Notes: generated by a model not told the origin, from the sequence alone. DNA of 64,000 nucleotides from Monodelphis domestica (GCF_027887165.1 NC_077227.1:83164930-83228929), one strand, 5' to 3'. Counted from the stretch's first letter, positions 1 to 60,390 are shown. Numbers and translations are program-made.

Positions 1-125
1 ACAATTCCCCTGAATGAAGTTGTATTTGAAAACTTTGATGTTTGATCACTTTCCATCCCCAGGGTTAAGAATGCTCCTTTAGCCTACGTCCCCAATCCCT
101 CTTATCCTGAACCAATTCCTTAGGC

Positions 126-350
126 CAGCATTGGCAAACCTTTTAGAGATCACATGCCCAAACTGCACCTTCAAGCCACCTGTGAACCTCTCACATTGCC
201 TCAGAGAGGGGGAGGGAAGAAATACTCACATTGCTGGACAGAGGGGTGAGGCATGCAAAAAAAAAATGCCCTTAGGAATGGTGGAGAGGGGAAGGGAAGC
301 AGCCCCCTTCAGCATATCAGGACACATGTGCCACATCTTCACCAACATGG
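126..350. mobile_element. Non-autonomous hAT-type DNA transposon with 8-bp target duplication
   Basis: A 225-bp element begins CAGCATTGGCAAACC and ends in the imperfect inverted match TTCACCAACATGG. It is flanked by CCTTAGGC (118-125) and CCTTAAGC (351-358), an 8-bp duplication with one mismatch, as hAT transposases make. The interior is G-rich and has no coding capacity. Related copies lie at 46083-46311 and probably at 53280-53435. The single mismatch in the duplication and the degraded right end suggest an old insertion. Confidence 0.75.
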
Positions 351-639
351 CCTTAAGCCAAGCCCTGCTTCTCCCAGACCTTCTCTAAAACTTATCATAT
401 TACCCTAGTCAGTCTTACCTCTAAATCAAACCAAAACCACTGCTCTATTTATTATAAGCAGAATTTTCCAATAGATCGATGATCTATTCAATCATTCCTT
501 TTACCTGGCTATCCCCAAAAGAGATGGCAGCCCCAATAAATGCTTTTAGCAGGCTCTTTCCCCTCTAACTTCATACACACTCAGGCCTCCCAATGTTTTT
601 TTTAAAACAAAACAAAACTCTGCCTGTAATGCTACCATG

Positions 640-790
640 TCTCTCTTGTGGTTTTCCCTGACAAACTTCTTGAACATGCTGTCTGTCCTTGTTTCTTCCA
701 TTTCTTCACAACACACTCAGTTCTCTGTAATTTGGCTTCCATTTTGACCTTTTTCTATTGAATATATTGACCTATATTCTATTGAAAAGA
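640..790 (+). repeat. L2 LINE fragment (reverse-transcriptase part)
   Basis: This pyrimidine-rich stretch resembles the L2 reverse-transcriptase segment (sequence like 'cttcttgaacatgctgtctg'). It is heavily decayed and has no reading frame. Bases 359-639 and 791-830 around it show nothing that I can name. Confidence 0.4.
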
Positions 791-829
791 CCCCCAAATT
801 TTACCAAATAGTAATTATGATAACTGACT

Positions 830-960
830 TTATAGAGGGCATTCAAGTTTGCAAATGCTTTAGTAATGTTATATTGTTTAGGCCCTTGTATCAATGCAAT
901 ACTATAGGTATTAGCATGCTCATTTTACAGAATGCCAAAATGCCAAATCTAATGGCTTTC
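830..960 (-). repeat. MIR/CORE-SINE fragment
   Basis: The order 'gcaaatgctttagtaatgtta ... gtattagcatgctcattttacag' matches the reverse of a MIR-type SINE, with its usual 'cattttacaga' block. It is short and diverged. Confidence 0.4.
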
Positions 961-1039
961 AGATTTATATTTCCAATAGATGTTTAACTTGTACTTGAGT
1001 GAAACAGGTTAAAAACTGAGATTATCCTTATCCCTAAAC

Positions 1040-1945
1040 TTGCTTTTCTTTCTGAATGGCTTAGCTCTGCCAACAGCAGCACCACTTTCCTAGTCATCTA
1101 ATAATTAGAACACTAGTCCTTTTTGACTCATCCTTTTTCTTCATCCCAAACATTCCACCAATTGCAGAGTTCTGCTAATTTTCTACCTCCACAATATTTC
1201 TTGCAAACTTTCTAACCTATCATTATTCTACTTCAGACTATCATCATCTTTCACCTAGACTACAGTGTTTATAAGATCTTGTCCCCACTATTCTCTTACC
1301 CTCCAATCTATTTAATTTACATCAGTGCTAGACTAATCTTTCTAATGCACAGATCTGATCATATCACTATTGCTAAAACACTTCTAAAGGTTTATCATTG
1401 CTTGGCATACATGTCCTTCCAAAATCTGGCCTAAACCAACCCAGCCTTCTCTCAAATAACTTCATCTCATACAGTATGGGTTTCTTAACATCCCACATAT
1501 TCTCAAATATTTGCTGCCCATTAACATCCTAAATTTTCTTACATCTACACCTTTGCCAGTGTTGTTCTTCATATTTGAAACATTCCTTCCATAGCAATAC
1601 CCCTCCCCCCCTACTGATAGAATCCTATTCCATCTTTCAAGGACCAACTTAAATTCAGATCCTCTAAAAAGCCTTTTCTGATTTCCCAAATTGGAAGTCT
1701 CTCCTTTATCTTGACCATTTTTTCCCTCTCTTTCAAAAATTCAAAACATGTGAAATGATATTACTATTCTTTTTCTAAATGATATCCTTGAAACAAATAC
1801 AGTTAAGTAAAGCAGATCAAAAGATTAGCTATCCCTCATCTTGTAGCACTTTATACTTATTCTAATCTATACTTTATTTGGTTCACTCTCTTATTACCGC
1901 TAGCCGACCATAAGGGGCTTCCACTAAATGCATGTTGAATCTAAT
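1040..1945 (+). repeat. L2 LINE, 3' part
   Basis: This is an old L2 copy in sense orientation. It runs from a diverged reverse-transcriptase region through the typical 'ctagactacagtg', 'gatctgatcatatcact' and 'tccttccaaaatctggc' blocks to an end like 'aaatgcatgttgaat'. It lies in the intron below exon 17 and has no useful open frame. Confidence 0.6.
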
Positions 1946-2003
1946 ACATTCACTTTTAAATGCTACTAAAAAAAGTTATAAGCAGGAGTGAAAAACATCT
2001 TAC

Positions 2004-50363
<48,360 letters not shown>

Positions 50364-51379
50364 GACGATCTGCGCAGGGAAACCTAAAACCAAGTCAGGA
50401 AAAAGCAAGGGTGGGTCAGGGACAAGGCCTCGAGATGCGTCCAGCTCCTCAGCCCAAGCCAGTTGGGGGAGGGGAGGGTGGGGAGCGGCCGGGAGCTCCC
50501 AACACCTCCCACCATCCCGTGACTGGCAAGGCCAAGGAGAGTCTCACCCACCCAAAATCTCGGCAGGACTCTTACCAAGCTCAAGGTCCCCCTACTATGC
50601 GCAGCCGCTTGTTAACGCAGCACCCAACCAGCCTCTTTCTGCTGGAAGCAGAAGAAAAGTTCACGCGCCACGATTTGAATCTTGGACGGGAAATTTCTCC
50701 GGACCAATCACAACGGCCTCTGGTGCAAGGCACCATGGGAAACTGATTTTAAAGAGACCGACTCCTTAGTTAACGAGACTAATGGCAATAGGAGAGGAGT
50801 GTTGTTTTTTTTCCTTTTTAAGCTGACGTAAGCTATTTGCATCGTTGTGCTTTGCAACGCTTACTGTGAGTGACTCCTGGAAGAGAAGAGAAACTTAGCG
50901 ATCCTGACCCAGGTATCAAGCACTTCTCTCTTACTACAAACTCAATGTGGCAACTAGCTGGAAGTTCAACAATCCCCGAGTCTTTTTCCATATGCCTATA
51001 AGTACCGGCCTGCACTGCGAGCCACCAGATTTCCGCTTGCTGTTGTCCGGTCTTCCGGATGCTAGGGCAGTTGTTTTTTATTTAAGGTGTGGACTGTTCG
51101 AAGGCCAAGGAAGAGGTGGCTTTTCTTGGAGTTGCGGGGTGGCGCTTGATTTCTGGAAGCCACACTTGGACTTCCTTATCAGAGGGCATTCATTTGCGCC
51201 TCGAAACTAGTGCCTTCTTTATCTTCGTTCGCCGAAGGCTCCTCTTGACGCCGGGGCGTAGAGGAGAGAGAATCTTCTCACTCCGCGCTTTGTTTTGACA
51301 ACTCTTTGTAATGTATTATTCTCAGTCTCTTTATTGTAAAATCTCTGCGCATCTGGCCCATGCCTTCCTCCACTTGAGT

Positions 51380-52335
51380 GTAATTGCTTGAGAAGAATTG
51401 TGGTAATCTATATATCTGTCATCTATATCCAGTTTTAGTTTCTTTTTCTGAGTTTCACTCCTGCATCACCTGTTGGATATTTCTAACAGAATTCTGTAGA
51501 TGTATTCAACTTGGCGTTTCCAAAACTGTTCCTTATCCTTCCAAAACCCTTATGCCCGCTCCTCCCACACACACTTCTTTGTTGTCTTTACTTCACACTC
51601 ATGCAAACCACTTAACTACTACTTTGCTATCTGGCACTCTAGGATATATTTCATTCTCTTCATTCACATAGATGCCATTCTAATTCAGTTCCTAAATTAC
51701 TTCTTGACTGAACTATTGCAATAGCCTTCTACTTGGTCTCCGTGCAAACAGCTTCATGGATTTCCAAACTATACTTGGCACAGTGAATATTTTTAAATTG
51801 ATATTCTTAAACTTCAGATCTAACTATGTCACTACCCTGCTCCAAAAGCTTCGGTGGCTTCCACTTGCTTGTAGGATAAAATACAAAATCCTGTTTGGTT
51901 TTATGAAGTTTTCCACAAACTAGCTCAGTCTACCTTGCTTGCCTTATTTCAGATTAATATCACACTCATATTAACAAATTGTGTTTTGTAAAAATAGTGT
52001 TTTTGTAGTTCCCTTTACATGACATTCCATGTCTTCTCTGTAGGCCTTTTTATACAGAGTGAACTCTTATTTAGAATGTTCTCCTTCCTCATTTTGCCTC
52101 TTGCAATAACCACTTCCTTCAAAATTCCTCTATCTGAATTTTTCTAGTTACTAGTGTTCCTGCTTCCCAAATTACTTTGTATCATATAACTGAGATTTGA
52201 TTTTCTGTGTACTTGTTTTTCTCCAATAAAATGTAAGCTCATTGAGGACAAGGAGCTTTTGGGGGGTTCAACATCTCCAGCAATTAGCCCAGTGGCTACC
52301 ATATATTCCATGTATTTGATTCATTCATATAATTT
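51380..52335 (+). repeat. L2 LINE 3' part
   Basis: A sense L2: 'ttgactgaactattgcaata', 'cttccacttgcttgtaggat', 'ccataatgtaagctcattga'-like end sequence near 52230 and 'cagtggctaccatatattcc'. It lies just upstream of KIF11, outside the gene. Confidence 0.65.
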
Positions 52336-52761
52336 CAAAATCCATCTTTAATTTAATCTTTAGCTATGTGTCCAAAGAACAGCACTTAAACCTCAGATTT
52401 CCCATCATCATCAGTGATCTAATAGCCAAATCAAATTGCTCTTTTTCAAAACCTCATTCTTTTTTAACTCTCTTCAGTCTTTAACACTGTTGATCATCCC
52501 CTCCCATAATCTCTCTATTGTTTTCTCCTGATCCCTCTCCAATCAATCTGATCTTGCCTCATTCTCTATTACACTCTTAAATTGGGGAGTCCCCCAGAGT
52601 TGTCTTTGTCCCTCTTCTCTAATGTGTTTCATCTGCTCCCATGGTTTCAAATATCTAAGCTGATGACTCTCAGATCTATCTAGCCAGCTGTAATCTCTCT
52701 TCTGACTCCCAGTCTCAGATCTCCAGCTTTCTTTACAACATCTCAAACTAGATATCCTTTA

Positions 52762-52929
52762 GACATCTTAAACTCAATATATCCAAAATGGAACTCATTT
52801 CCCTCATTTGAAATGCTCTCCTTTTCCTAACTTCCCTATTACTGTGACATCTTAAACTCAATATATCCAAAATGGAACTCATTTCCCTCATTTGAAATGC
52901 TCTCCTTTTCCTAACTTCCCTATTACTGT
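52762..52929 (+). repeat. Perfect 84-bp tandem duplication
   Basis: Two adjacent units (52762-52845 and 52846-52929), each starting gacatcttaaactc and ending ctattactgt, show no difference by eye. The surrounding L2 is heavily diverged, so the duplication is far younger than the element. Confidence 0.95.
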
Positions 52930-53279
52930 GAAAAGCACCCCAAATCTGTCCAACCTATGCTTGCAACCTAGGTGCCACTGTAGACCTTACTCTTATTCCT
53001 GCCCCTCCCAATATCCAATTATTTGCTAGGACCTATTGATTTCAATTAAAAAATTTCTCATATATATCCCTTTCTTCTCTAATACTACAACCACTTTATT
53101 ACTACTGGCAGGCCTTTATCACCTCACCCCCTGGACTACTACTACAATATCCTGCTTGTTGGTCTCCCTACTTCATATTTCTCCCCACTCTAGTCCATCC
53201 TTTACTTGATACCAGATTCATCTTCCTTAAAAGCACAGGACTGATTGTGTCATCCTCCTATTCCATGGTGAACCTTTTA

Positions 53280-53435
53280 GAGACAGAGTTCCCAAACTGT
53301 AACCCTCATGCTGCATATAAGCTCTGCCCTGCTCACACCAGACTGGGGAGGGAGGAAGCACTCCCACTGGGCTGCTGGGGGAGGGGCCGGTGATGTGAGA
53401 AATACCCTACAGAGAGGAGGAAGGGAACTTCCTCC
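53280..53435. repeat. Probable fragment of the hAT family at 126-350
   Basis: It shares the G-rich interior order ('tgctgggggaggggccgg', 'gaggaggaagggaac') and a 'cccaaactgtaaccctcatg' start. Ends and duplication are not clear. Confidence 0.35.
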
Positions 53436-53861
53436 AGAATCAAATATGAAATTATTTATTTCAGAAAATGACCCTTTCTTCTCTTTCTGGTCTTTTTTTT
53501 AACACTTTATTCCCCCTCCATCTACTCTTTGATTCAGTGACACTAGCCTCCTTGCCATTCTTGAAATAGTACACTCACTCTCCAAACTTCTGACATTTTC
53601 ACTGGTTCCTTCCTATCCCTAGAATTCTCTACTTCCTCATTTCCACCTCAAAGTTCCTTCAGGTTCTGCTAGAATCGTATAGTCTACAAGAAGCCTTTCC
53701 CAGTTCTACTTAATTGTAACGCCTTTTTTTTCTTTTTGAGATTACCTTCACTTTGCCCTGTATATAGCTTATATATACATAGTTGTTTGCATGTTGTTTT
53801 CCTTATTAGAATGTGAAATAAATACTTGGGGAAAGGGACTATTTTTGCCTTTCTTTGTGAT

Positions 53862-54103
53862 GCAGTGAATAGAGCACCTAGTCTAAAATCAGGAAGACCT
53901 TGGGTTCAGATACTGCTTTTGATACTTACTAGCTGTGTAACCATGGGCAAGTCATTTAATCTCTGCCTGCCTCAGTTTCTTCCACTGTAAAATAGGGAAT
54001 AACAATAGCACTTATCTCATGGGATTATTGTAAGGATCAAATTAGGCAATAAAACACTTAGCATAGTGACTGATGCATAGTAGGTAAATGTATGCTCCCT
54101 TCT
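53862..54103 (+). repeat. MIR/CORE-SINE, sense
   Basis: A full sense order: 'gcagtgaatagagcacctag', 'actagctgtgtaaccatgggc', 'gcctcagtttcttccactgt', 'catagtgactgatgcatagt'. It interrupts the L2 3' end. Confidence 0.75.
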
Positions 54104-54175
54104 TTCCCTTGTATCTCTAGCACTTAGGAGTGCCTAGCACAAAGTAATGCCTTTTGATTCACCTTGACTCATCTA

Positions 54176-55013
54176 TAAAAAATAAATTATATTTATGTTA
54201 CCTCCCTTAGAGGAACTGTGAAGAAAACACAGTTTTATGAGTTGTTTATTCAACAAGTGTTTGTTAATCACCTGCTCTATGTTGGCAGAGAGAAAATAAT
54301 TGATATCATCTCTGCCCTGAAATGTATAATAGGACACAGTAACTCAAGGCAGCATGATATAATAGAAAGAGAGTTGACCTTAGATTAAAAAAGATATGGA
54401 TTCAATTTCTGCCTGTAATACAAATATCTGAGGGTCCCTGGGCAAGTCAGTTTAACCTCTCGTTGCCTTCTGCAACTCACTACTACTGCATTTCAGAATT
54501 GTTGCAGATCTGCATTAGCAGGAGGAAATTACCTTACTGAGAGCTTTCTACACTGATGAAATGTAGGGGTGATGAAATCATAGTTTTAAACCCCCAAAAT
54601 TATAACTACAATGCAGAATAGAATATGAGAATATAAGGTGCTATTTGAGGTCTGGGCATCTGAAATCATTTTGACACTTTAAGGATGAGTGTTTTCATCA
54701 GTGTGAACATTTCCTACCCATTCTATCAGCATAGAACATTTTCTGAAGGCTCCAGACTCCTCAGGATCCAAGTACAGAGTAACTTATTCTTTGGGCTCTC
54801 GATGTTATTTTCTGTTGTCTATTTACATTATTCTCTTTCTACCTCCCTAAATCTCTCCTTATCCAATTGTTCCTCCCGACTATTTGAAAACATACCTTAG
54901 ATTGAGAGCACCTTGAGTACAGGAACTATCTTTTGCCTTTTTGCATCTCTTACACACATTCATGCTTAATAAAATGTTTGTTGACTGAACTACTGATAAG
55001 ATCTCCCCCATTT
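54176..55013. other. Intergenic: SINE fragment, L2 3' fragment, unassigned
   Basis: A tRNA-SINE-like piece lies at about 54345-54480 ('gggtccctgggcaagtcagt'). L2-like 3' sequence lies at about 54835-54990 ('cttaataaaatgtttgttga'). The rest is unassigned. Confidence 0.4.
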
Positions 55014-55221
55014 ATAAAAAAACACTTATCTTCCATCTCAGAATCAATATTATATATTGGTTCCAAGGCAGAAGAATAGTAAGGGCTAGGCAGTGGGGGG
55101 TAAGTGACTTGCCCCAGGGTCACACAGCTAGGAAATAACTGGGGGCAGACTTGAACCCTGGACCTCCCATTTCTAGACCTGACTCTCAATCCACTGAGCC
55201 ACCAAACTGCCCCTGGTCTGG
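55014..55221 (-). mobile_element. Mar-1-like CORE-SINE, reverse
   Basis: A reversed complete copy ('ccaaggcagaagaatagtaa', 'agtgacttgccccagggtca', 'ctctcaatccactgagccac'), with TCTCCCCCATT near both edges as the likely target duplication. Confidence 0.9.
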
Positions 55222-55254
55222 TCTCCCCCATTCTAAAACAAAAACAATAAAAAC

Positions 55255-57200
55255 TTTCCCTTGGAAGCAGGTAAATGGAAAAAATGTTTTTCACAAGTTT
55301 TGCTGATAAAGGTTTCTTTTTCAAGATGTACAGGGAACTGATTCAAATATATAAGAATAAGAGCCATTCCACAATTTATAAATGGTCAAGGGATATGAAC
55401 AGGCAGTTTTCAGAAGAAGAAAACTAGGTTATCAATAACTGCATTTTTAAAAACTACAAAGTAAAACAATTATGAGAATCTGCCTTTCACATATCAGATT
55501 GGTTAAGTTGACCAAAAAAGAAAAATGAGAGATGATGGAGGAAGTATAGGAAAACAAATACATTGATCTACTGTTGATGTAGCTGCCAACTGATCAAGCC
55601 ACTCTGGCAAGTGATTTGCAACTGTACAAAAAGCTATTAAAGTGTGTACCTGTCATCTAAGAAATATCCCTACTCGGTCTTGTAAACCTTAAAATTTCCC
55701 AGACCCTACTTTATAAGATTGGATTAAGACCATTCCCCATTTGGGCAGTGAACTCTACTTAAAGCAGGAATATGAGAATTCTACTTTACCTACTTGGGTC
55801 TGCCCTAGGGGAAGATAAAGTTGTAAACTCTTTTCTGAACAATGAAAAGTACTTAAACCCATACTTTTCTTAAGCTAAGTATCTATAAAGGTCAAGCAAC
55901 TTGTGAATTTATAAGGAACAAAGAACTGGAAAACTTACTCAGAGCTTTCCTGGTGTGAATTACTCAAAAATCCACACCTTCTTAGGTGTGGACTAAGAAT
56001 GGGCGGTCCTTTAGAAACATCTACAGTGATTGGTAGATGTAAGGACTTAGGGGAGGTGACAGAGGAAATGTTACCCTTAAAAATAAGAGCTCAGAGAAGT
56101 GCGAGAGAGATCTCGATTTCTGATTCTCATTCTGGAGGATCTCATTTCTGAAGGAGAGCTCCTTGAGGAGCTCCTCTGAGGAGCTCTGTCCCTCTGGGGT
56201 AGGAGCTCTGGAGGCTCTTGAGAGAGGCCCTTTGAAACAATCTCTGGCTGGAAGACTCTTTGAGGAAGGATGCTGGGCTGGTGTCATTAGAATTCCTTAC
56301 TTAGACAGATCTTATGGTGAGTTATAAAAAACTGACTGATTTCTCTTTTAAGACTTAGGTCTAGGCCATATTGGCTTGAGGCTCTTCATACTTATTCCTT
56401 TCTTACTCTCTCTTTCTTTGATTACTCATTGTATTGTTAATTAAAATCTCTATAAAACCCAATTGACTTGGGTATTTGAATAATTGGGAATATTTCCCTG
56501 GCGACCACCTTATATTTGATTTTAAACCCAAGACACTGTAGTGAAACATATTTCTGCGGTCAAATTTACTCACCCTCTCTTATATCTATCACAATTTATA
56601 TCTTCCACTATTTTAATCATTACAGTTTAAGACCTCAACCATTTTAAATCTCACAGTCTCTAAAGAGATAAAAGAGGGAAAGGGTTCATAAGTACAGAAG
56701 TATTTTAGTACTTATTTTTGTGTTGTCAAAGATTTGGAAATGAAGTGAGTACCCATAAATTGAACAATTTATTTTATATGAAAGTGACAGAATAGTATTT
56801 TTCTATAAGAAATGATAAAGGGGATAATTTTAGAGAAATGTAGGGAAATTTGTATGAACCAACACAGAATAATATGAGTAGTATCAAAACAATTGATACA
56901 ATAACAATAATATTTCAAAGACAAAAAATTTGGAAAGACTTAGGAATTCTGATCAACTGGGTAACCAACTACATTCAAGAATATTTATGATAAAATGAGC
57001 TACCCATCTCCCAATGGAGAGATGAAGGACTCAGCAGATTGACTTGTTTTATTTTTGACTTGGGCAATGCAGATATTTGTTCTACTTTATATGTTTGTAA
57101 CAGGAGTTTTGTTTTTATTGCTTTCTCAAAGTGGGAATGAGTGGATAGGTGGAAGAAAAGGTGAATCCTTATTTAAAAAGAAAATTTTTTAAAATTAAAA
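55255..57200 (+). mobile_element. L1 3' part split by an LTR
   Basis: A sense, decayed L1: 'caagggatatgaacaggcag' and 'gtgatttgcaactgtacaaa' before the LTR, then 'taaagagataaaagaggga', 'caatggagagatgaaggact' and an A-rich end near 57200 after it. The two halves join smoothly across the LTR. Confidence 0.75.
55681..56655 (+). mobile_element. Solo LTR fossil (family A, copy 3) inside L1
   Basis: A 975-bp LTR starts TGTAAACC and ends TCACA with GTCT on both sides (55677-55680 and 56656-56659). It carries 'ttaattaaaatctctataaaa' near 56438 and 'ctggcgaccaccttatattt' near 56497. It is the longest of the four related copies and is noncoding. Confidence 0.85.
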
Positions 57201-57219
57201 ACTTATTTCCTTAAATTCT

Positions 57220-57535
57220 CAATCCATCATCACATATCTTTTTTCATACCCAAGTTCCTAGAGAAAGTTCTAGCTCCCTTCAAGGCTTAACAAAAGGGTT
57301 ACCTTCTACAAAAGGCATTTCTTAGCCCCCCACCCCAATTTAGTGCTTCACTCACACACTCCAAATTATTTTTATTTATTTTGTGTGCATTTTGTGTGTT
57401 GACTTATCTATGTACATGCTCCTGTCAAGGACTATTTTGCTTTTATCTTTGTATCCCTTTCCCCCAGCAACGTACTTGACCTGTATACAGTAGGCACTTA
57501 ACTAATGCTCACTTTATTGAATTGGGGTTATAGAT
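57220..57535 (+). repeat. L2 3' end
   Basis: Sense L2 tail with 'gcttttatctttgtatccct', 'cagtaggcacttaactaatg'. Confidence 0.65.
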
Positions 57536-58047
57536 CATAATCTCTCAATATCTAAATGGATAATCTTCCTGAGTACTATGGACCAAAAGCAATTTATCAG
57601 ACAACATTCTGGTGATAAATCTCTATAACTTAGCAAGGTTGGTCATAGGACAATGAATATGCAATCCATTGCTACACCCATATTTGACTTGACTCAAACT
57701 TTTTTAGCTTGGTTGGTGTTAAAAGAATAAGAAATCTGAGCCAAAATTTTGCTTTATTTATTGTGGGTAAAAATAAGTTGGAGGTCCTATCATACCTAGT
57801 CTGTGTAAAAGACCTCATATAGATGTATAACAGTATGTAACAACTAATTAGCATGTCACCAACATAATAGAAGGTACATAGGCTGTTAAGAAATATACAA
57901 TGGTGCTTGGTAACAAGGGTTTGTAACATTTGCAATGAAGTCATAAGTTCCAGTACAAAGTTAAGAGAATTTAGTTAATTAACTTGAACTTATACTACTT
58001 AGGTTAAAGTGATCTTTCTTGTCCATAATACTCTAGGGAGCCTATAG
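57536..58047. other. Intergenic, unassigned
   Basis: AT-rich sequence. No element, exon or RNA gene was recognised. Confidence 0.4.
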
Positions 58048-58969
58048 TGTGAACCTTAAAAATTCTCAGACCCTACTTCATAAGGTTGGATTGTGAACCT
58101 TAAAAATTCTCAGACCCTACTTCATAAGGTTGGGTTAAGACCATTCCCCATTTTAAACAATGAAGGAACTTAGATCAGGAATGTGAAGACCTCTACTCCA
58201 CCCCTACTTAAGCCTGCTTTAGGGGAAGAAACTTGCTGAACAATGAAAAATACTTAAACCCATACTTATAGTAAGGCAAAAAGTTCTTAAGCTGTGCCTA
58301 ATTTTAGAACTAATACAAAAGGGTGCTAAGTACCTATAAAGGTCAGGCAACTTGTGAACTTGCAAAAGACAAAGAGGTGAGAACTTACTCAGGCTTGAAT
58401 TACTCAAAAGTTTAGACTTCTTAGGTGTGAATTAAGAATAGTCTGTCCTTTGGAAAACGTCTACTGTGATTGGTAGATGTAAGAATTTAGGGGAGGTGAC
58501 ATAGGAGAAATTTCCCTTTAAAAGGAGCTCAGAAAGGGAGCTGAGGGACATTCAGATTCACATTCAGTTTCAGATTCAGGATTGAGCTGGTGGAGTCAGC
58601 TGAGATGAAGCTGACCTGGTGTCACTAGAATCCTTGCTTGGACAAATCTTGTGGTGAGTGGATAAAGGACTGACTGATCTTTCTCTTAGGGCTTAGACCT
58701 GGGTTGGCCAGGGTTGGCCAGGGCCGGCCTATTCTTTTCTCATTATTTCCTTTTTTCTCTCTTTAATTCCTCATTTGTATGAATTAAAATCTCTATAAAA
58801 CCCAGTTGACTTGGGTATATTTCATAATTGGGAATATTTCCCTGGCGACCACCTTATATTTGATTTAAAACAAGACACTGTCTTGAAAACATATTTTCTG
58901 CAGTCACAATATACTCATCCACTCTTTTATCTGCCTCAATTTATGTCTTCCACTATTTTAATTATTACA
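58048..58969 (+). mobile_element. Solo LTR fossil (family A, copy 4)
   Basis: A 922-bp LTR starts TGTGAACC and ends ATTACA with ATAG on both sides (58044-58047 and 58970-58973). The first 44 bp are tandemly repeated (58048-58091 and 58092-58135, starting TGTGAACCTTAAAAATTC). It is noncoding. Confidence 0.85.
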
Positions 58970-58973
58970 ATAG

Positions 58974-59965
58974 TTGGCATAAATCTTCAAAGGATCAAAC
59001 AATACTTGGACATGCCATGCTTGTTTTTGTGTGATCTCATTAGATCAACTGTATATTCTCCACTCTCAATTGGGTCTAATTCTTTCTAAAAATTATAATT
59101 ACAGTTACTTATCTAAAGGATTATATGTAATCACTCTGTTCATAATCAATAATATAAAGAAAACAAAACAATTTTCCTTTCCTTAGACTTCCTAGAACTT
59201 GTATAGCATTCAGACATTGAACTTTAATGAAGAATACATGACAACTTTCATTTCAATTTTTTAAAAAATAGACTAGGTCATCTTTGTGAAGTTGCATAGT
59301 CAAAGTTCAATTTATTCAGTTTTACCTACATTTTAAACTTCAGATCCTGTCTCAATTCTTGGTGCTGTTTTTAATTTTCTAAGAGTAAATTTTCCCAACT
59401 GTGTGACTCTGGGCAAGTTACTTAACTGCCTAATCCTTGCCCTTCTGCCTTAGAGTTGTTATAAGGACAGAAAGTAAGAATTTAAAAAAATAATAAGTCT
59501 GACCTTTTCTGTTGCAATTCTAGGATTACTTCATTGTGGGCCATGTGCTTTTCACTAGACTTGCAAACTTGCAAGCTCACTGTACAAATGATTATATATT
59601 TTCAGCCTCTTGAGGCTTCCTTCTTCATTTGTTTACTTTTTTAATTAGTGATGGAGGAGCAAGTTTTTCTAAATATCCTTTTCTTTCATTGCTAGTGTCA
59701 TTAGGATCTGTCACTTTGTGTCTGTGGATACTGCATCAACTAAGCAGAGAAAAGTTGCTTATGTTAATTTTTTTAAAAGGGTGTAAACTTTAAGATACAG
59801 ATCCTTATCCTTCTATTGTGTCCTTTGGAACTATTATCCTCTTTGTTATCAAACTTCTCTCCTTTTTTAGACCTCTTTCATACTCCTATATTTTTTGTTT
59901 AAAAATAAATTTTTACTTTCCATCATAGAATCAATATCAAGTATTGGTTCCAAGGCCAAAGAGCA
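58974..59965. other. Intergenic: SINE pieces and unassigned sequence
   Basis: A sense SINE fragment lies at about 59393-59490 ('gtgtgactctgggcaagtta'). The reversed 3' end of a Mar-1 SINE at about 59905-59965 abuts the LINE. The rest is unassigned. Confidence 0.45.
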
Positions 59966-60027
59966 GTATAGTATAGTATAGTGGTAGTCTCTCGGTGATC
60001 GAGAATGACTGTTGTCTTTGTGCAGTT

Positions 60028-60390
60028 TCATCTACGGTGTACCCTCATGTGAATATGGAGTCCAAAGGCTGAGGCGCAAATTTTGTGGCACATGGGGCAT
60101 GGGACTCCAGTTGTTACAGGAGGTGCGGTTGTGGCCTGGTGTCGACATTCACGCACAGCAGCAAGACGTCGGCGTCGTTCATCTTCAAAGGTGGTGGCAG
60201 CATGGTGAATGTGGGTTCGCCAGCTGCTTCTGTCAGAGGCAGCGAGTTCTAGTTGCTTTGGTGTAATGCCAGTCCACTTCAAGTTGGACTTTAGCTGATT
60301 CTTGAATCTTTTCTTTGGTTGGCCTTGTTTCCTGAGTCCAGCTGACAGTTCACCATAGAATACCTGTCTTGGTATTCGCTGTGGGTCCAT
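60028..60390 (-). pseudogene. RTE ORF C-terminal part with C2H2-like zinc finger
   Basis: The 120-residue open stretch starts MDPQRIPRQVFYGELSAGLR, passes a basic segment KKRFKNQLK and ends CPMCHKICASAFGLHIHMRV HRR. It has two Cys three apart, then two His separated by three residues, as in a C2H2 finger. Between it and the reverse transcriptase lie two in-frame TGA codons where Arg is expected (60490s and 60410s), best explained by CpG decay of CGA. The finger probably binds nucleic acid for target-primed integration; that role is inferred. Confidence 0.75.

Larger units (their letters stand above)
52340..54175 (+). repeat. L2 LINE, reverse-transcriptase to 3' end, with insertions
   Basis: A second sense L2 begins in reverse-transcriptase sequence ('aagctgatgactctcagatc') and ends near 54175. 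It contains an exact 84-bp tandem duplication (52762-52929), a hAT-like fragment (about 53280-53435) and a SINE (about 53862-54103). Confidence 0.7.

Noticed and set aside
1-2003. Search for KIF11 exons 18-22
   Set aside because: No stretch translates to the expected stalk or BimC-box sequence; the intron below exon 17 fills the rest of the window.
50947-51298. Open frames upstream of KIF11, considered as a divergent partner such as IDE
   Set aside because: No IDE or other recognisable residues, no exon structure. IDE, the known neighbour in human, does not appear to reach this window.
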